This document shows, in pieces, positions 20,697 to 30,094 of a stretch of DNA of 64,000 nt. Numbering within the stretch: position 1 is the first letter of the stretch; the number at the start of each line of letters is the position of its first letter. The DNA comes from Streptomyces durocortorensis. GTDB lineage: Bacteria > Actinomycetota > Actinomycetes > Streptomycetales > Streptomycetaceae. The stretch covers positions 5,456,001 to 5,520,000 of the forward strand of contig NZ_CP134500.1 in the NCBI RefSeq assembly GCF_031760065.1, given 5' to 3'. The notes under the pieces were generated by a model. The model made no database searches. It was not told where the DNA came from and saw nothing but the letters and a program-made list of their open reading frames with translations. The translations under genes and the position numbers were made by a program.

Positions 20697-21749
20697 GTGA
20701 TGTTCTCCGGCCCCCCTGCCGACCCGGCCGCGCCGACCGGCCCCGGCACACCCCCTGTCGCGGCGGCCACCGGCGTGCCGTCCGCGCGGCCCGACACGTC
20801 CGCCGACGGTGCGCCCGGACGCCGGTGGACGACCCCGGTCCTGCTGAGCGCCGCCGGTGTCCTGGCGCTGCTCATAGCCCTGTTCGGCCCAGGGCTCATG
20901 GGGCGGGGAACGGGCGAGCTGCGCATACCCGGCGCGGGGCTCACCACCGTGCTCCGCACCGTCCTCTTCACAGCCCTCGCCCTCCACCTGGGCGAACTCC
21001 TCGCCCCGCAGCTCATCCGGCCGGTCCGCGGCCGCCCCCGTACCGCCGTACGGAGCTGGGCGGTGTACGCCTCGTTCGCCGGGGCCGCCGCCGCGGCCGG
21101 GCAGATCGTCCAGCTCGCCGCCGTCAGCGACCTCGGGATCACCGAGACCTACGGCACCCGCGAGGGCGGACTGCTCCTCCTCATGGCCAACGGCCTGGCC
21201 CTCGCCGCTCTCTGCGCCCGGACCCGCCGCCCGGCCCTCGCCCTGGCCCCGCTCGCCGTCGTGATCGGCGCGGAGGCCCTGCGCGCGCACCCGGAGGCGT
21301 ACAGCCCCGAGATCGGCGCCGCCCTCACCGTCGTCCACCTGACCGCCGCCTCGCTGTGGACCGGCGGACTGCTGTACGTCCTGCGCACCATGCGGCTCTG
21401 GCGGGGCACGCCCGTCGCCGCCCGTGCGCTGCTCGGCCGGTACGCGCGCCTCGCGATCTGGCTGTACGTCGCCCTCGCCGCCACCGGCACCGCCTCCGCC
21501 CTGCGCCGACTCCCGCCGGACGTGGTGTTCACCTCCGCCTACGGGCGCACCCTGCTGCTCAAGCTGACGCTGATGGCCGTGGTCAGCGCGCTGGCGGTGG
21601 CGGCCCGGCGGCGCATGCTCCGCGACACCGATCCCTCGGTCGCGCACCGCCTCGCCCGCCGCGAACATGCCGTGCTGGGCGCGGTCGTGGTCGTCTCGGC
21701 GATCCTCACCGCGGTCCCCGACCCGCACTGGATCTCGACGAGGCCCTAG
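20697..21749 (+). CDS. CopD-like integral membrane protein
   Basis: This is a 350-aa membrane protein with about eight hydrophobic helices after a disordered Pro-rich N-terminus of about 50 residues. The C-terminal half matches the CopD domain: VVHLTAASLWTGGLLYVLRT, a following ARLAIWLYVALAATGTASAL helix, then LLLKLTLMAVVSALAVAARR. CopD proteins are linked to copper uptake or resistance, but no CopC partner is next to it. I used the GTG at 20697, with GAGGA upstream. Its stop codon overlaps that of the convergent carboxylesterase gene by two bases, leaving no room for a separate terminator. The metal role is inference from family only. Confidence 0.78.
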   Translation: MMFSGPPADPAAPTGPGTPPVAAATGVPSARPDTSADGAPGRRWTTPVLLSAAGVLALLIALFGPGLMGRGTGELRIPGAGLTTVLRTVLFTALALHLGELLAPQLIRPVRGRPRTAVRSWAVYASFAGAAAAAGQIVQLAAVSDLGITETYGTREGGLLLLMANGLALAALCARTRRPALALAPLAVVIGAEALRAHPEAYSPEIGAALTVVHLTAASLWTGGLLYVLRTMRLWRGTPVAARALLGRYARLAIWLYVALAATGTASALRRLPPDVVFTSAYGRTLLLKLTLMAVVSALAVAARRRMLRDTDPSVAHRLARREHAVLGAVVVVSAILTAVPDPHWISTRP

Positions 21750-23239
21750 GACCGTTTCCGGTACGGCTCCCATCCCCGCAACTCGTCGTCGCGCGGGGCC
21801 AGGACGAGAGCCGGGGCTCCCGGACCGAAGAACCGCACCGGCCGGGATGCGTCCCAGGACGGCCAGCCCGGGTCACCCGTCGCCGCGAACGCCACCCACG
21901 CCCGGTGCATCGCGTCCGCCAGCTCCTGCGGGGCGTCCGGGCCGGTCAGGGCGGCCGTGTCGGGGTGGGCGAGCGTGTCGAAGACGAAGCCGAGCTCCAG
22001 CGCGTGACAGGCACCGAGCCGCTGAACGGGGGAGGGCCAGCCGAACTCGTAGACGTACGTGGACCCCGGCGCGTCCGTCCGGGCGTCGGCCAGCCGGTTC
22101 AGGGGCACCCGCAGCAGCAGGTCCGTGGCGAGGGCACCGAGGATCTCGCCCGGCGTGGCGTCGGGGCGGTTGCCCCGGTAGGTGCGGGCGGTGGCGCTCG
22201 GGACCCTGAACTTCAGCAGGGCGAGGCGGAACTTCAGGCGGCTGGTCCGTTCGGTCAGGCCGCCGGGGACGAACCAGAGGCGGTACTCCTCGGTGTTCGC
22301 CCCCATCAGCAGGTCGATCCCGGCCGCCGTGCCGATACGCAGCGCGTCGGCCGGGTCGTGGGTCAGCAGCTCGCCGTCCACCACGAGCTGGAAGGAGGTG
22401 CGGCCGGTCAGCGGGTTGCCGCCGCTGGTCACCTCGGCCTGCGCGGTCAGCAGGGCGTCCGGGTCCACGGCGGCGAAGGCGGCGGCCGTCGCGGGCACCC
22501 CGAGCCGCTTGGCGATGAGCTCGGTCGTCCCGCCCGCGGCCTCGGGGGTCAGGGCTGCGGGCGCCCCGCTCTGGAGCACCGCCCGCCGGAACAGCCCTGC
22601 CGCCCGGTCCGTGGCCAGCAGGGCCGCGATGCTCACCGCCCCCGCCGACTCCCCGGCCACCGTCACCCGGTCCGGGTCGCCGCCGAACGCCGCGATGTTG
22701 TCCCGCACCCACTCCAGGGCGGCCAGCTGGTCCAGCAGCCCCCGGTTGGCGGGCGCGTCCGGGAACACCCCGAAGCCCTCGACGCCCAGGCGGTAGTTGA
22801 CGGAGACCAGCACCACCCCGTCCCGGGCGAACGCGGACCCGTCGTACACCGGCACCGCGGACGAGCCGTGCAGCAGCGAGCCGCCGTGGATCCACACGAG
22901 GACGGGAAGCCCCGTGGCGTCCGGCTTCGGCGAGGGCGTCCACACGTTGAGGTTGAGCCACTCCTCGCCCGGCACCGCCGGGTCCGGAAGCAGCCGGTCC
23001 AGCGGTGGGGCGTAGGGCCGTTTGGGGGCCGTCGGCCCGTACGCGAGGGCCTCCCGCACTCCCGTCCACGGCTCCGGCGGCTCGGGCGCGCGGAACCTCC
23101 GGGCACCCACCGGCGGAGCCGCGTACGGGATGCCCCGGAAGACCGCGACCCCCTTCTCCACCGCACCGCGCACGGTGCCGTGCACGGTCCTCACCCGCAC
23201 GTTCTTCACTCGCACGTTCGTCACCCGTACGTCCGTCAC
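21746..23239 (-). CDS. Type B carboxylesterase/lipase family protein
   Basis: This is a 497-aa alpha/beta hydrolase. The nucleophile elbow is visible in VTVAGESAGAVSIAALLA, and the oxyanion hole in PVLVWIHGGSLLHGSS. The carboxylesterase start pattern VAVFRGIPYAAPPVG is also present. I used the GTG at 23239, with GAGAGG about eight bases upstream. The frame continues upstream into the remains of another gene. The first residues form a repeated hexad (VTDVRVTNVRVKNVRVRTV), unusual for the family. There is no signal peptide, so the enzyme is probably cytoplasmic. Substrate is unknown. Confidence 0.88.
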   Translation of the reverse strand: MTDVRVTNVRVKNVRVRTVHGTVRGAVEKGVAVFRGIPYAAPPVGARRFRAPEPPEPWTGVREALAYGPTAPKRPYAPPLDRLLPDPAVPGEEWLNLNVWTPSPKPDATGLPVLVWIHGGSLLHGSSAVPVYDGSAFARDGVVLVSVNYRLGVEGFGVFPDAPANRGLLDQLAALEWVRDNIAAFGGDPDRVTVAGESAGAVSIAALLATDRAAGLFRRAVLQSGAPAALTPEAAGGTTELIAKRLGVPATAAAFAAVDPDALLTAQAEVTSGGNPLTGRTSFQLVVDGELLTHDPADALRIGTAAGIDLLMGANTEEYRLWFVPGGLTERTSRLKFRLALLKFRVPSATARTYRGNRPDATPGEILGALATDLLLRVPLNRLADARTDAPGSTYVYEFGWPSPVQRLGACHALELGFVFDTLAHPDTAALTGPDAPQELADAMHRAWVAFAATGDPGWPSWDASRPVRFFGPGAPALVLAPRDDELRGWEPYRKRS

Positions 23240-23264
23240 GTGCCGACCTCTCTCGCGGTGCGGT

Positions 23265-23579
23265 GGCGCGTACGCCCACTTCAGCTGGACCAGCCCGTCC
23301 GTGGTGAGGACGGGGCGGCCCTTCGCGCCGACCACCACGACCCTGACCGCGTCCAGATCGCGTCCCGGTACTGGTGGCGGCGGACTCCAGATCCACCGTG
23401 GCCGCCTTCTCGCCGTCGACGTAGACGTATGCCTGCCCCGAAGTGGCAGCCCGCGACACCACCCAGGCGGCTGACCGGCCGAGGAAAGTCCAGGTCAGGC
23501 CGGCGTTCCTGGCGCTGCTGGTGAGGGACTTCCCGCCCGGGCAGCCGGACGAGGACTTCGTCGTCCGCTTCCCGGTCAT
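23265..23579 (-). pseudogene. Decayed fragment of a surface-protein beta-sandwich domain
   Basis: On the minus strand, one frame reads GLTWTFLGRSAAWVVSRAAT and then SGQAYVYVDGEKAATVDLES. A second frame continues as HQYRDAIWTR, and a third as RVVVVGAKGRPVLTTDGLVQ. Together these resemble the C-terminal beta-sandwich found in many Streptomyces secreted proteins (pattern TGxxVAWV..G.A.VYVDG..ATVDL....R..V..R.W...H...V.V.G..GRP.V..DG). The pieces need at least two frame changes and probably a small deletion. The rest of the parent gene is missing. It lies just upstream of the esterase gene. Confidence 0.5.
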
Positions 23580-23711
23580 TCGGCGGCGGTCTCCCGGAGG
23601 ATCACCGGGTGCCGGGGACCGAGGCGAGGGTGAGGCCGGTGGGGCGACCCGGGACACGCTTGCGGGCGAGCCTTCCGTGCGATCGGACCGGATCTCCGTA
23701 TCTCCGTCCGC

Positions 23712-23743
23712 CTGGGCCGGGGAGCGCTTGCTCCCCGGCCCAG
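23712..23743 (-). terminator. Hairpin terminator after the terpene synthase gene
   Basis: CTGGGCCGGGGAGC (23712-23725) pairs perfectly with its complement (23730-23743) across the four-base loop GCTT. It lies 11 bases beyond the stop codon of the minus-strand synthase. Confidence 0.8.
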
Positions 23744-23753
23744 GGTGGGCCGG

Positions 23754-25058
<1,305 letters not shown>

Positions 25059-26732
25059 TCAGGTGCGCTGGAAGAACTCGACCTCGCCGACCGCGATCGG
25101 CCGGCCCTCGCCCTGCCCCGCCGCGTCCCGCAGGATCAGCCGGACGGAGACGACATCGCTGATGCCCGTCCGTATCGTCTGCTGCCCGGGCTTGTCGTTG
25201 AGCGTCACGGCCTTCTCGTGGACCGTGCCGTCCGCCGTGGTGACGAGCAGGTCCGCCCCGATGGGCCGCGCGCCCCGCCGGAACTCCTGCGGCTCCTTCG
25301 AGACCCCGGTGTGCACGACGACGCCGACCAGCCGGAACGGCTTCCCGAAGGAGCACGTCAGCGAGTCGCCGAGCGCGGGCGCACCCCAGTACTTGTTGGT
25401 CAGCCCGTCGATGGCCGCGCTCGCCGGATGACCGGGCGCCGCCGCGCTCGCGCTCACCGCGGAGGGGCTGATCTCCGCGGTGCCGCCGAGCTTGTCCCGT
25501 ACGTCCTCGAAGAGGTAACGCCCGAACGGCACCAGCATGAAGCCCGCGAACAACAGCCCGACCAGCACCGTCACCAGCAGGAGCCGCCGCAGCCCCCGGC
25601 CACCGGACCCGCCCCGCACCCGACGGCGGAACGGCCACACCGTGCGCCACCACGGCAGGGCGGCGGGCTGCTCACGGACCCGCAACGGGGCGGCGCAACG
25701 CCGGCAGAACTGCCGCCCCGGCAGGTTGGGGGTGCCGCAGGCCGGACACGGCGGCCCGTCGGGCGCCTCGTCCGCCGCCACCGGCCGCACGACGGGCCGC
25801 CGCGCCACAGGCTTCGCGGGCTGCACCGCCCCGATGGGTTCGTCCGCCGCTGCCTGCGCCTCCGGCGCCGACGGCCGGGGCGCGGCTGCGGACAGCGGCA
25901 CTCCGGGGCGTACGGGCGCGGGCTGCCCGGGAGGCGTGGGGGGCGCAGGAGGCCTGGGGCGTACGGGAGCTGACCCCGCCGGAGGTGCGGTGGCGGGGCG
26001 GGGTGGTGTCGGGGTGTGCTCGGGGCGCGCGGGGACGGGCTGCGCCGTTGGTTCGGGGGGAGCCGTCGGTTCGGGGCGCGCCGAGGTGGTGGGTTGCGCC
26101 GTGGTGGTGGGGCGCGCGGGCGTGGTGGGTTGCGCCGACGGCTCGCGTTGCTCCGTGCCCGTGGGGGCGGAACCGGCCGGGGGCGGGGGTACAACAGGGA
26201 CTGGCGGTACGGGCGTCGCCGGCAAACGCTCGTCCGGCTCCGGCTCCGGCTCCGGCGACGGCTCCGGCACGCGGGGTGCCGAAGCGCCCGAGGCCCCCGA
26301 CGCCGGTGTCCGGTCCGGACTTTCGGACGCGTCGCGGCCACCGGAAGCCGTCTGCTCGGGTGCGCGGCTGGGCGCGGGCGAGGTGGGCTCGGCGTCCGTG
26401 GGCCCCCGCTCCATCCGGGCATCCGGGGCCGCTTCCGGGGCCGGTTGAGGCTCCGGAAGCGGGCCTGGCACCCGAGCCGGCCCCGGAACCGGAGTCGGAC
26501 CTGGACCCGAGTGCGGACCCGAGTGCGGACCCGGACCCGGACCCGGACCCGGACCCGAAGTCTGACCCGAAGTCGGAACAGAAGCGGGGTCCGCACCCGG
26601 GTCCGCACCCGGTCCCGGGACCGGCCGAGGTGGCCTGCTCGGCTGCGACGACCACCCCAGGTAGCCCCCGCAGCTGCCGCAGAAGTCGTCGTCCTCGCCG
26701 TTGGCCGTACCGCACGCCGGGCATGAACGCAT
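25059..26732 (-). CDS. Zinc-ribbon, single-pass membrane protein at the CIS operon end (CisA-like)
   Basis: This is a 557-aa protein. It has two CxxC..CxxC zinc ribbons (Cys 4, 7, 18, 21 and 329, 332, 343, 346) on either side of a roughly 290-residue Pro-rich disordered region. A basic patch and one transmembrane helix follow (about 383-403). The C-terminal extracytoplasmic beta-sandwich (about 420-557) is of the discoidin-like or glycan-binding type (SAAIDGLTNKYWGAPALGDS). I used the ATG at 26732, six bases after nothing but a four-base gap from the tail protein I stop. The layout resembles the membrane-anchor protein CisA described for Streptomyces CIS, which attaches the particle to the membrane. 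That equivalence is inference from position and architecture. Confidence 0.75.
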   Translation of the reverse strand: MRSCPACGTANGEDDDFCGSCGGYLGWSSQPSRPPRPVPGPGADPGADPASVPTSGQTSGPGPGPGPGPHSGPHSGPGPTPVPGPARVPGPLPEPQPAPEAAPDARMERGPTDAEPTSPAPSRAPEQTASGGRDASESPDRTPASGASGASAPRVPEPSPEPEPEPDERLPATPVPPVPVVPPPPAGSAPTGTEQREPSAQPTTPARPTTTAQPTTSARPEPTAPPEPTAQPVPARPEHTPTPPRPATAPPAGSAPVRPRPPAPPTPPGQPAPVRPGVPLSAAAPRPSAPEAQAAADEPIGAVQPAKPVARRPVVRPVAADEAPDGPPCPACGTPNLPGRQFCRRCAAPLRVREQPAALPWWRTVWPFRRRVRGGSGGRGLRRLLLVTVLVGLLFAGFMLVPFGRYLFEDVRDKLGGTAEISPSAVSASAAAPGHPASAAIDGLTNKYWGAPALGDSLTCSFGKPFRLVGVVVHTGVSKEPQEFRRGARPIGADLLVTTADGTVHEKAVTLNDKPGQQTIRTGISDVVSVRLILRDAAGQGEGRPIAVGEVEFFQRT

Positions 26733-26736
26733 CGCG

Positions 26737-27312
26737 TCAGCCTCCTGTCTGTTCGGGCTCTTCGGGCGGGCCCGGCAGGACCTCCACCCGGCAGGTGAGG
26801 TGGACGGGGCACGAGGCCGTGACGACGTCCAGGACGCGGCGGTCGTCCACCGCGTCGCCGTCGCGCACCGGCCAGACCCGGACGAGCAGTTCCCCGGCCG
26901 GCGGCGGCGGAAGGGCCGCACCCGGGGTGGCCGACCACGTGGCGCCGCCGCCGTCCAGGACGTCCGCGTGCACCCCGCAGCAGAGCCGCAGGCGCTCCAC
27001 CAGACCGCGCCGGGTACCGCGCCACCGGTGCAGCTCGACGGCGCGGGCCACCACGGCCCGGCGCAGTTCCACCGGCCACGCGGGATCGACGTCCACCCCC
27101 ACCCAGGACGCCAGCCACGGCAGGAAGTCGGCCGGGGCGAGCGCCGGGTCGACGTAGGCGGGCAGGTTGTCCAGGGTGGACAGGACCGGGGCCAGGACCG
27201 TGTCCAGGCCCGCCGTGAACCGCTGGGCCAGGTCGTCGTCCGCGTACAGGGCGGGCAGCAGGTCGCCGATCGGATAGCGGCTGGGCAGCCCGGGTACGGA
27301 GGCCCGGCTCAC
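26737..27312 (-). CDS. CIS baseplate protein, phage tail protein I family
   Basis: This 191-aa protein resembles P2 gpI-type tail proteins: FLPWLASWVGVDVDPAWPVE, then RRAVVARAVELHRWRGTRRG and LVERLRLCCGV, followed by a beta-rich end. In contractile tails it sits at the baseplate wedge next to the J-like protein. The ATG at 27312 overlaps the stop of the J-like gene (ATGA). It is much shorter than Pvc12 of Photorhabdus, as expected for Streptomyces CIS. It fills the Pvc12 slot by gene order. The end carries a disordered GPPEEPEQTGG tail. Confidence 0.82.
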   Translation of the reverse strand: MSRASVPGLPSRYPIGDLLPALYADDDLAQRFTAGLDTVLAPVLSTLDNLPAYVDPALAPADFLPWLASWVGVDVDPAWPVELRRAVVARAVELHRWRGTRRGLVERLRLCCGVHADVLDGGGATWSATPGAALPPPPAGELLVRVWPVRDGDAVDDRRVLDVVTASCPVHLTCRVEVLPGPPEEPEQTGG

Positions 27313-29270
27313 GCGCCCTCACCGGGCCCGCTCGCGGTGACGACCACCTGGTGCTGGTGCGAGAAGACCAGGGCCCCCGGCGCGACGTCGATCCGCTCGA
27401 CCGCGGCCCCGCGCCGCCCGGTGATCGGGTCGGCCGGGAACAGCCGGAGCTCCTCCACGAGACCGGCCCCCTCCACGTTCTGGAGCACGGCGAAGACCTC
27501 TCCGTACTGCACCGGCCTGCCGAACGGCCACCCCCGGCCGTCCGCCCCGCCCCGCAACGGGTCGATGTGGTGGAACAGCGCCTCCAGGGCGGCCGCCCGT
27601 ACCCGGTCCTCGTCGCCGGGGGCCGCCACCAGCCGGGCCACCACCGTGACGCCCTGGTACGCGGGCGGCTCCACCACCAACCGGGTCCCGACCAGCCGCC
27701 GTTCGTCGAGCCGTGCCGTCACCGCCGCGAGGACCGGGTCGGTGGGGATCAGCTGCTCGAACCGGAGCCGGCCGTCCTCGTCGGCGACCGCGTCGGGCAC
27801 CAGCAGCACCCGAACCGCACCCGCCTCGCCCGCGACCGCGGGCAGGCACCGTACCCGGCGCAGCGACGGCGCGGCCTCCCGGGCGATGACCTCGTAGTCC
27901 TCGGCCGTGACGGCCCGCTCCTGCACCCGCAGGATGTTGGGCGCCCGCACCTTCGCGTTCTCCACGGTCTCCCCGTCGACGCCTCCGGTCGCCGCCTCCC
28001 GGTTGTTGACGCCCGCGACGTACGGCACCGAGCTGCGCAGTACGGAGATCGCGCCCCGGGCGACGTTCCCGGCCGCGCCGCCGCCGGTCCGGTAGCGCGG
28101 GACGCGGAGCTGGGCGCCCTTCTCCGGGACCGCGCCGTACGCGCGCATCGTGCCGTCCGCCTCCCGCACCTCCGGCGGGAACGCGAACTCGCCCGACACG
28201 GCGTCGATCCGGACGTGCCGGTCGCCGGGGAGCGACGCCCCGAAGTGATCGACGGGCGTCCAGACCTGCCAGCCGTCGTCGGCCGACACCTGGACGACCG
28301 GCGGGTCCCCGTCAAGCAGCAGCGGCACCCGGCTCACCGAGAACCGCTGCCCGGCGACGCCCTCCGACACCCCGAGGGGCACGTCGAGGACGGTCTCCGC
28401 GTGCTCCACGGCCGCCGTGCCGCCGACGGTGAACACCTCGGCCTCGCGGATCGTCGGCGACTCGGAGTAGAACGGCTGGCCCGGCTCCGGCGCTGTGACC
28501 CGGCAGCGCAGCCACCCCGCCCGGGTCCCCGCCACGACCGACGCGGTGTGCCCGGCCGGGACGAACACCACGACCTCGCCGGGCCGGTTGAGCCCGCCGG
28601 TGCTGTCGGTGCCGGTCGCGCAGGCCACCCAACGGGCCCCGTCCCACGCCTCCCACACCAGCGGCGGCTGCCGCGGATCGACGCCCACGCCCTCCACCCG
28701 GCTGTCCAGGCGCACGGCGACGATGCACCGGGGCACGGCCGTCGGCAGCCCGAACAGCAGGGCGTCCCCGGGCTCGGGCCGGGACTGGAAGCACGGGATG
28801 TCCTTGCCCGCGCCGAGCGGCGCGGTCCGGTCCGTCTGCTCGCCCGACACCGGCGCGGTGACCAGCCGGACCAGCGAACTCGGCACGATCGGCAGGTCCC
28901 GGGAGGTGGTGAACACCACCGGCTCCTCGGCCTCGCCGCGCGCGGTCGCCACCTCCGTACCGGCGGGGAGGTGCACGGTCTCCGGCTGCGGGGCGGACAG
29001 CCAGAAGTCCACCTCGGCCCGCGCCACCGTCGGTGGGAAGAGCGTCACGCCCAGCAGGTCCAGGAAGGCCGCGTAGTTCTTGTCGGGCACCCGGTTCAGC
29101 CGGTACAGCAACTGGTCGACCATGTACGCGAACGTCTCGATCAGCGTGACCCCGGGGTCCGACACATTGTGGTCGGTCCACTCGGGGGAGCGCTGCTGGA
29201 CGTACCGCTTGGCCTCGTCGACGAGCTGCTGGAAGCGCCGGTCGTCCAGGTTGGGGGAGGGGAGTGCCAT
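27309..29270 (-). CDS. CIS baseplate wedge protein J-like (Pvc11/gp6 type)
   Basis: This is a 653-aa baseplate protein. The N-terminus (LVDEAKRYVQQRSPEWTDHN, then VSDPGVTLIETFAYMVDQLL) is the standard opening of eCIS J-like proteins. The C-terminal half carries the Baseplate_J pattern around AVTAEDYEVIAREAAPSLRR. The ATG at 29270 shares its A with the TGA of the gp25 gene (TGATG). The frame is open further upstream, but that is only a shadow of gp25. Together with gp25 and tail protein I it forms the wedge ring around the spike. It probably triggers sheath contraction. Confidence 0.9.
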   Translation of the reverse strand: MALPSPNLDDRRFQQLVDEAKRYVQQRSPEWTDHNVSDPGVTLIETFAYMVDQLLYRLNRVPDKNYAAFLDLLGVTLFPPTVARAEVDFWLSAPQPETVHLPAGTEVATARGEAEEPVVFTTSRDLPIVPSSLVRLVTAPVSGEQTDRTAPLGAGKDIPCFQSRPEPGDALLFGLPTAVPRCIVAVRLDSRVEGVGVDPRQPPLVWEAWDGARWVACATGTDSTGGLNRPGEVVVFVPAGHTASVVAGTRAGWLRCRVTAPEPGQPFYSESPTIREAEVFTVGGTAAVEHAETVLDVPLGVSEGVAGQRFSVSRVPLLLDGDPPVVQVSADDGWQVWTPVDHFGASLPGDRHVRIDAVSGEFAFPPEVREADGTMRAYGAVPEKGAQLRVPRYRTGGGAAGNVARGAISVLRSSVPYVAGVNNREAATGGVDGETVENAKVRAPNILRVQERAVTAEDYEVIAREAAPSLRRVRCLPAVAGEAGAVRVLLVPDAVADEDGRLRFEQLIPTDPVLAAVTARLDERRLVGTRLVVEPPAYQGVTVVARLVAAPGDEDRVRAAALEALFHHIDPLRGGADGRGWPFGRPVQYGEVFAVLQNVEGAGLVEELRLFPADPITGRRGAAVERIDVAPGALVFSHQHQVVVTASGPGEGA

Positions 29271-29719
29271 CAGCGCGTCCTCGCTTCGGCGGAAACCTCT
29301 GTGGAAACTTCGGCGGAACCCGCTTCGGACGGGATCGTGTAGAAGGGGAAGACCAGGTTGCGCAGGTCGTTGGTGGCCCGCACGGTGTAGTGCACGTCGA
29401 TGTAGAGCGTGCCCTCCTCGATCGCGTCGAACGCGATCACCACGTCCGTCACCTCGATGCGCGGCTCCCACCGCTCCAGGGAAGCGCGGACCTCCTGTGC
29501 GATCCGCCCGGCCGTCGCCCCGTCGCCGGGCGCGAAGACGTAGTCGTGGATGCCGCAGCCGAACTCCGGGCGCATCGGCCGCTCACCCGGCGCGGTCCCG
29601 AGGATCAGGCCGATCGCCTCCTCGATCTCGCGGTCCCGCTCGACCAGGGCGATCCCGCCCGTCGGCCCGACCCGCAGCGGGAAGCCCCAGCCCCGTCCGA
29701 TGAATCCGCCGCCGCTCAC
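29270..29719 (-). CDS. CIS baseplate wedge protein, gp25-like
   Basis: This 149-aa protein belongs to the gp25/lysozyme-like wedge family (Pvc9 slot). The typical segments are GLILGTAPGERPMRPEFGCG and GIHDYVFAPGD, followed by the conserved RWEPRIEVTDV. It joins sheath to baseplate in contractile tails. The GTG at 29719 overlaps the PAAR stop (GTGA). The C-terminal tail SAEVSTEVSAEARTR is low complexity and probably disordered. Confidence 0.9.
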   Translation of the reverse strand: MSGGGFIGRGWGFPLRVGPTGGIALVERDREIEEAIGLILGTAPGERPMRPEFGCGIHDYVFAPGDGATAGRIAQEVRASLERWEPRIEVTDVVIAFDAIEEGTLYIDVHYTVRATNDLRNLVFPFYTIPSEAGSAEVSTEVSAEARTR

Positions 29720-30033
29720 ATCGGGCCCCCGATCAGGACGTTGAACGCGCCGCTGACGATGGGCGCGCCGCAGCTGGTGGTGTCCCGCATCCGGGCGGCG
29801 GGCAGTCCGCCGATCAGCACCTGACCGGCGAGCGCGGCGGCCGGGTTGGGCATGATCACGTTGCCGGGTCCGAGCGCCGCGTGCGGGGGGACCACGCACG
29901 CGTGCAGGCTCCCGGTGACGGCCGCCGGCCGGCCGCCGATGAGCACGGTGGCGACGGCGACCGCGCCCGGGGGCGGGGTGCCGATGAGGCCGCCGTGTGC
30001 GGTGCTGTCGCCCGTGCGGGCTGCGGGGGGCAT
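29716..30033 (-). CDS. PAAR-domain spike tip protein
   Basis: This 105-aa PAAR protein caps the central spike (Pvc10 slot). It has the Pro-Ala-Ala-Arg start (MPPAARTGDSTAHGG), repeated IGG-P-AA turns (VLIGGRPAAVTGSLHACVVP and VLIGGLPAARM) and paired His/Cys residues that can bind one metal. The ATG at 30033 has AAGGAG upstream. It overlaps gp25 and follows the spike gene by 61 bases. No effector domain is fused to it. Confidence 0.92.
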   Translation of the reverse strand: MPPAARTGDSTAHGGLIGTPPPGAVAVATVLIGGRPAAVTGSLHACVVPPHAALGPGNVIMPNPAAALAGQVLIGGLPAARMRDTTSCGAPIVSGAFNVLIGGPM

Positions 30034-30094
30034 GGCCGGGGTTCTCCTTGCTGTGAAAGGGACTTCAGGGGTGGGGGGCGTACGGGACGGGGAG

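Noticed and set aside
27351..29342. 663-codon plus-strand frame opposite the J-like baseplate gene
   Set aside because: Shadow frame; the J-like protein is firmly identified.
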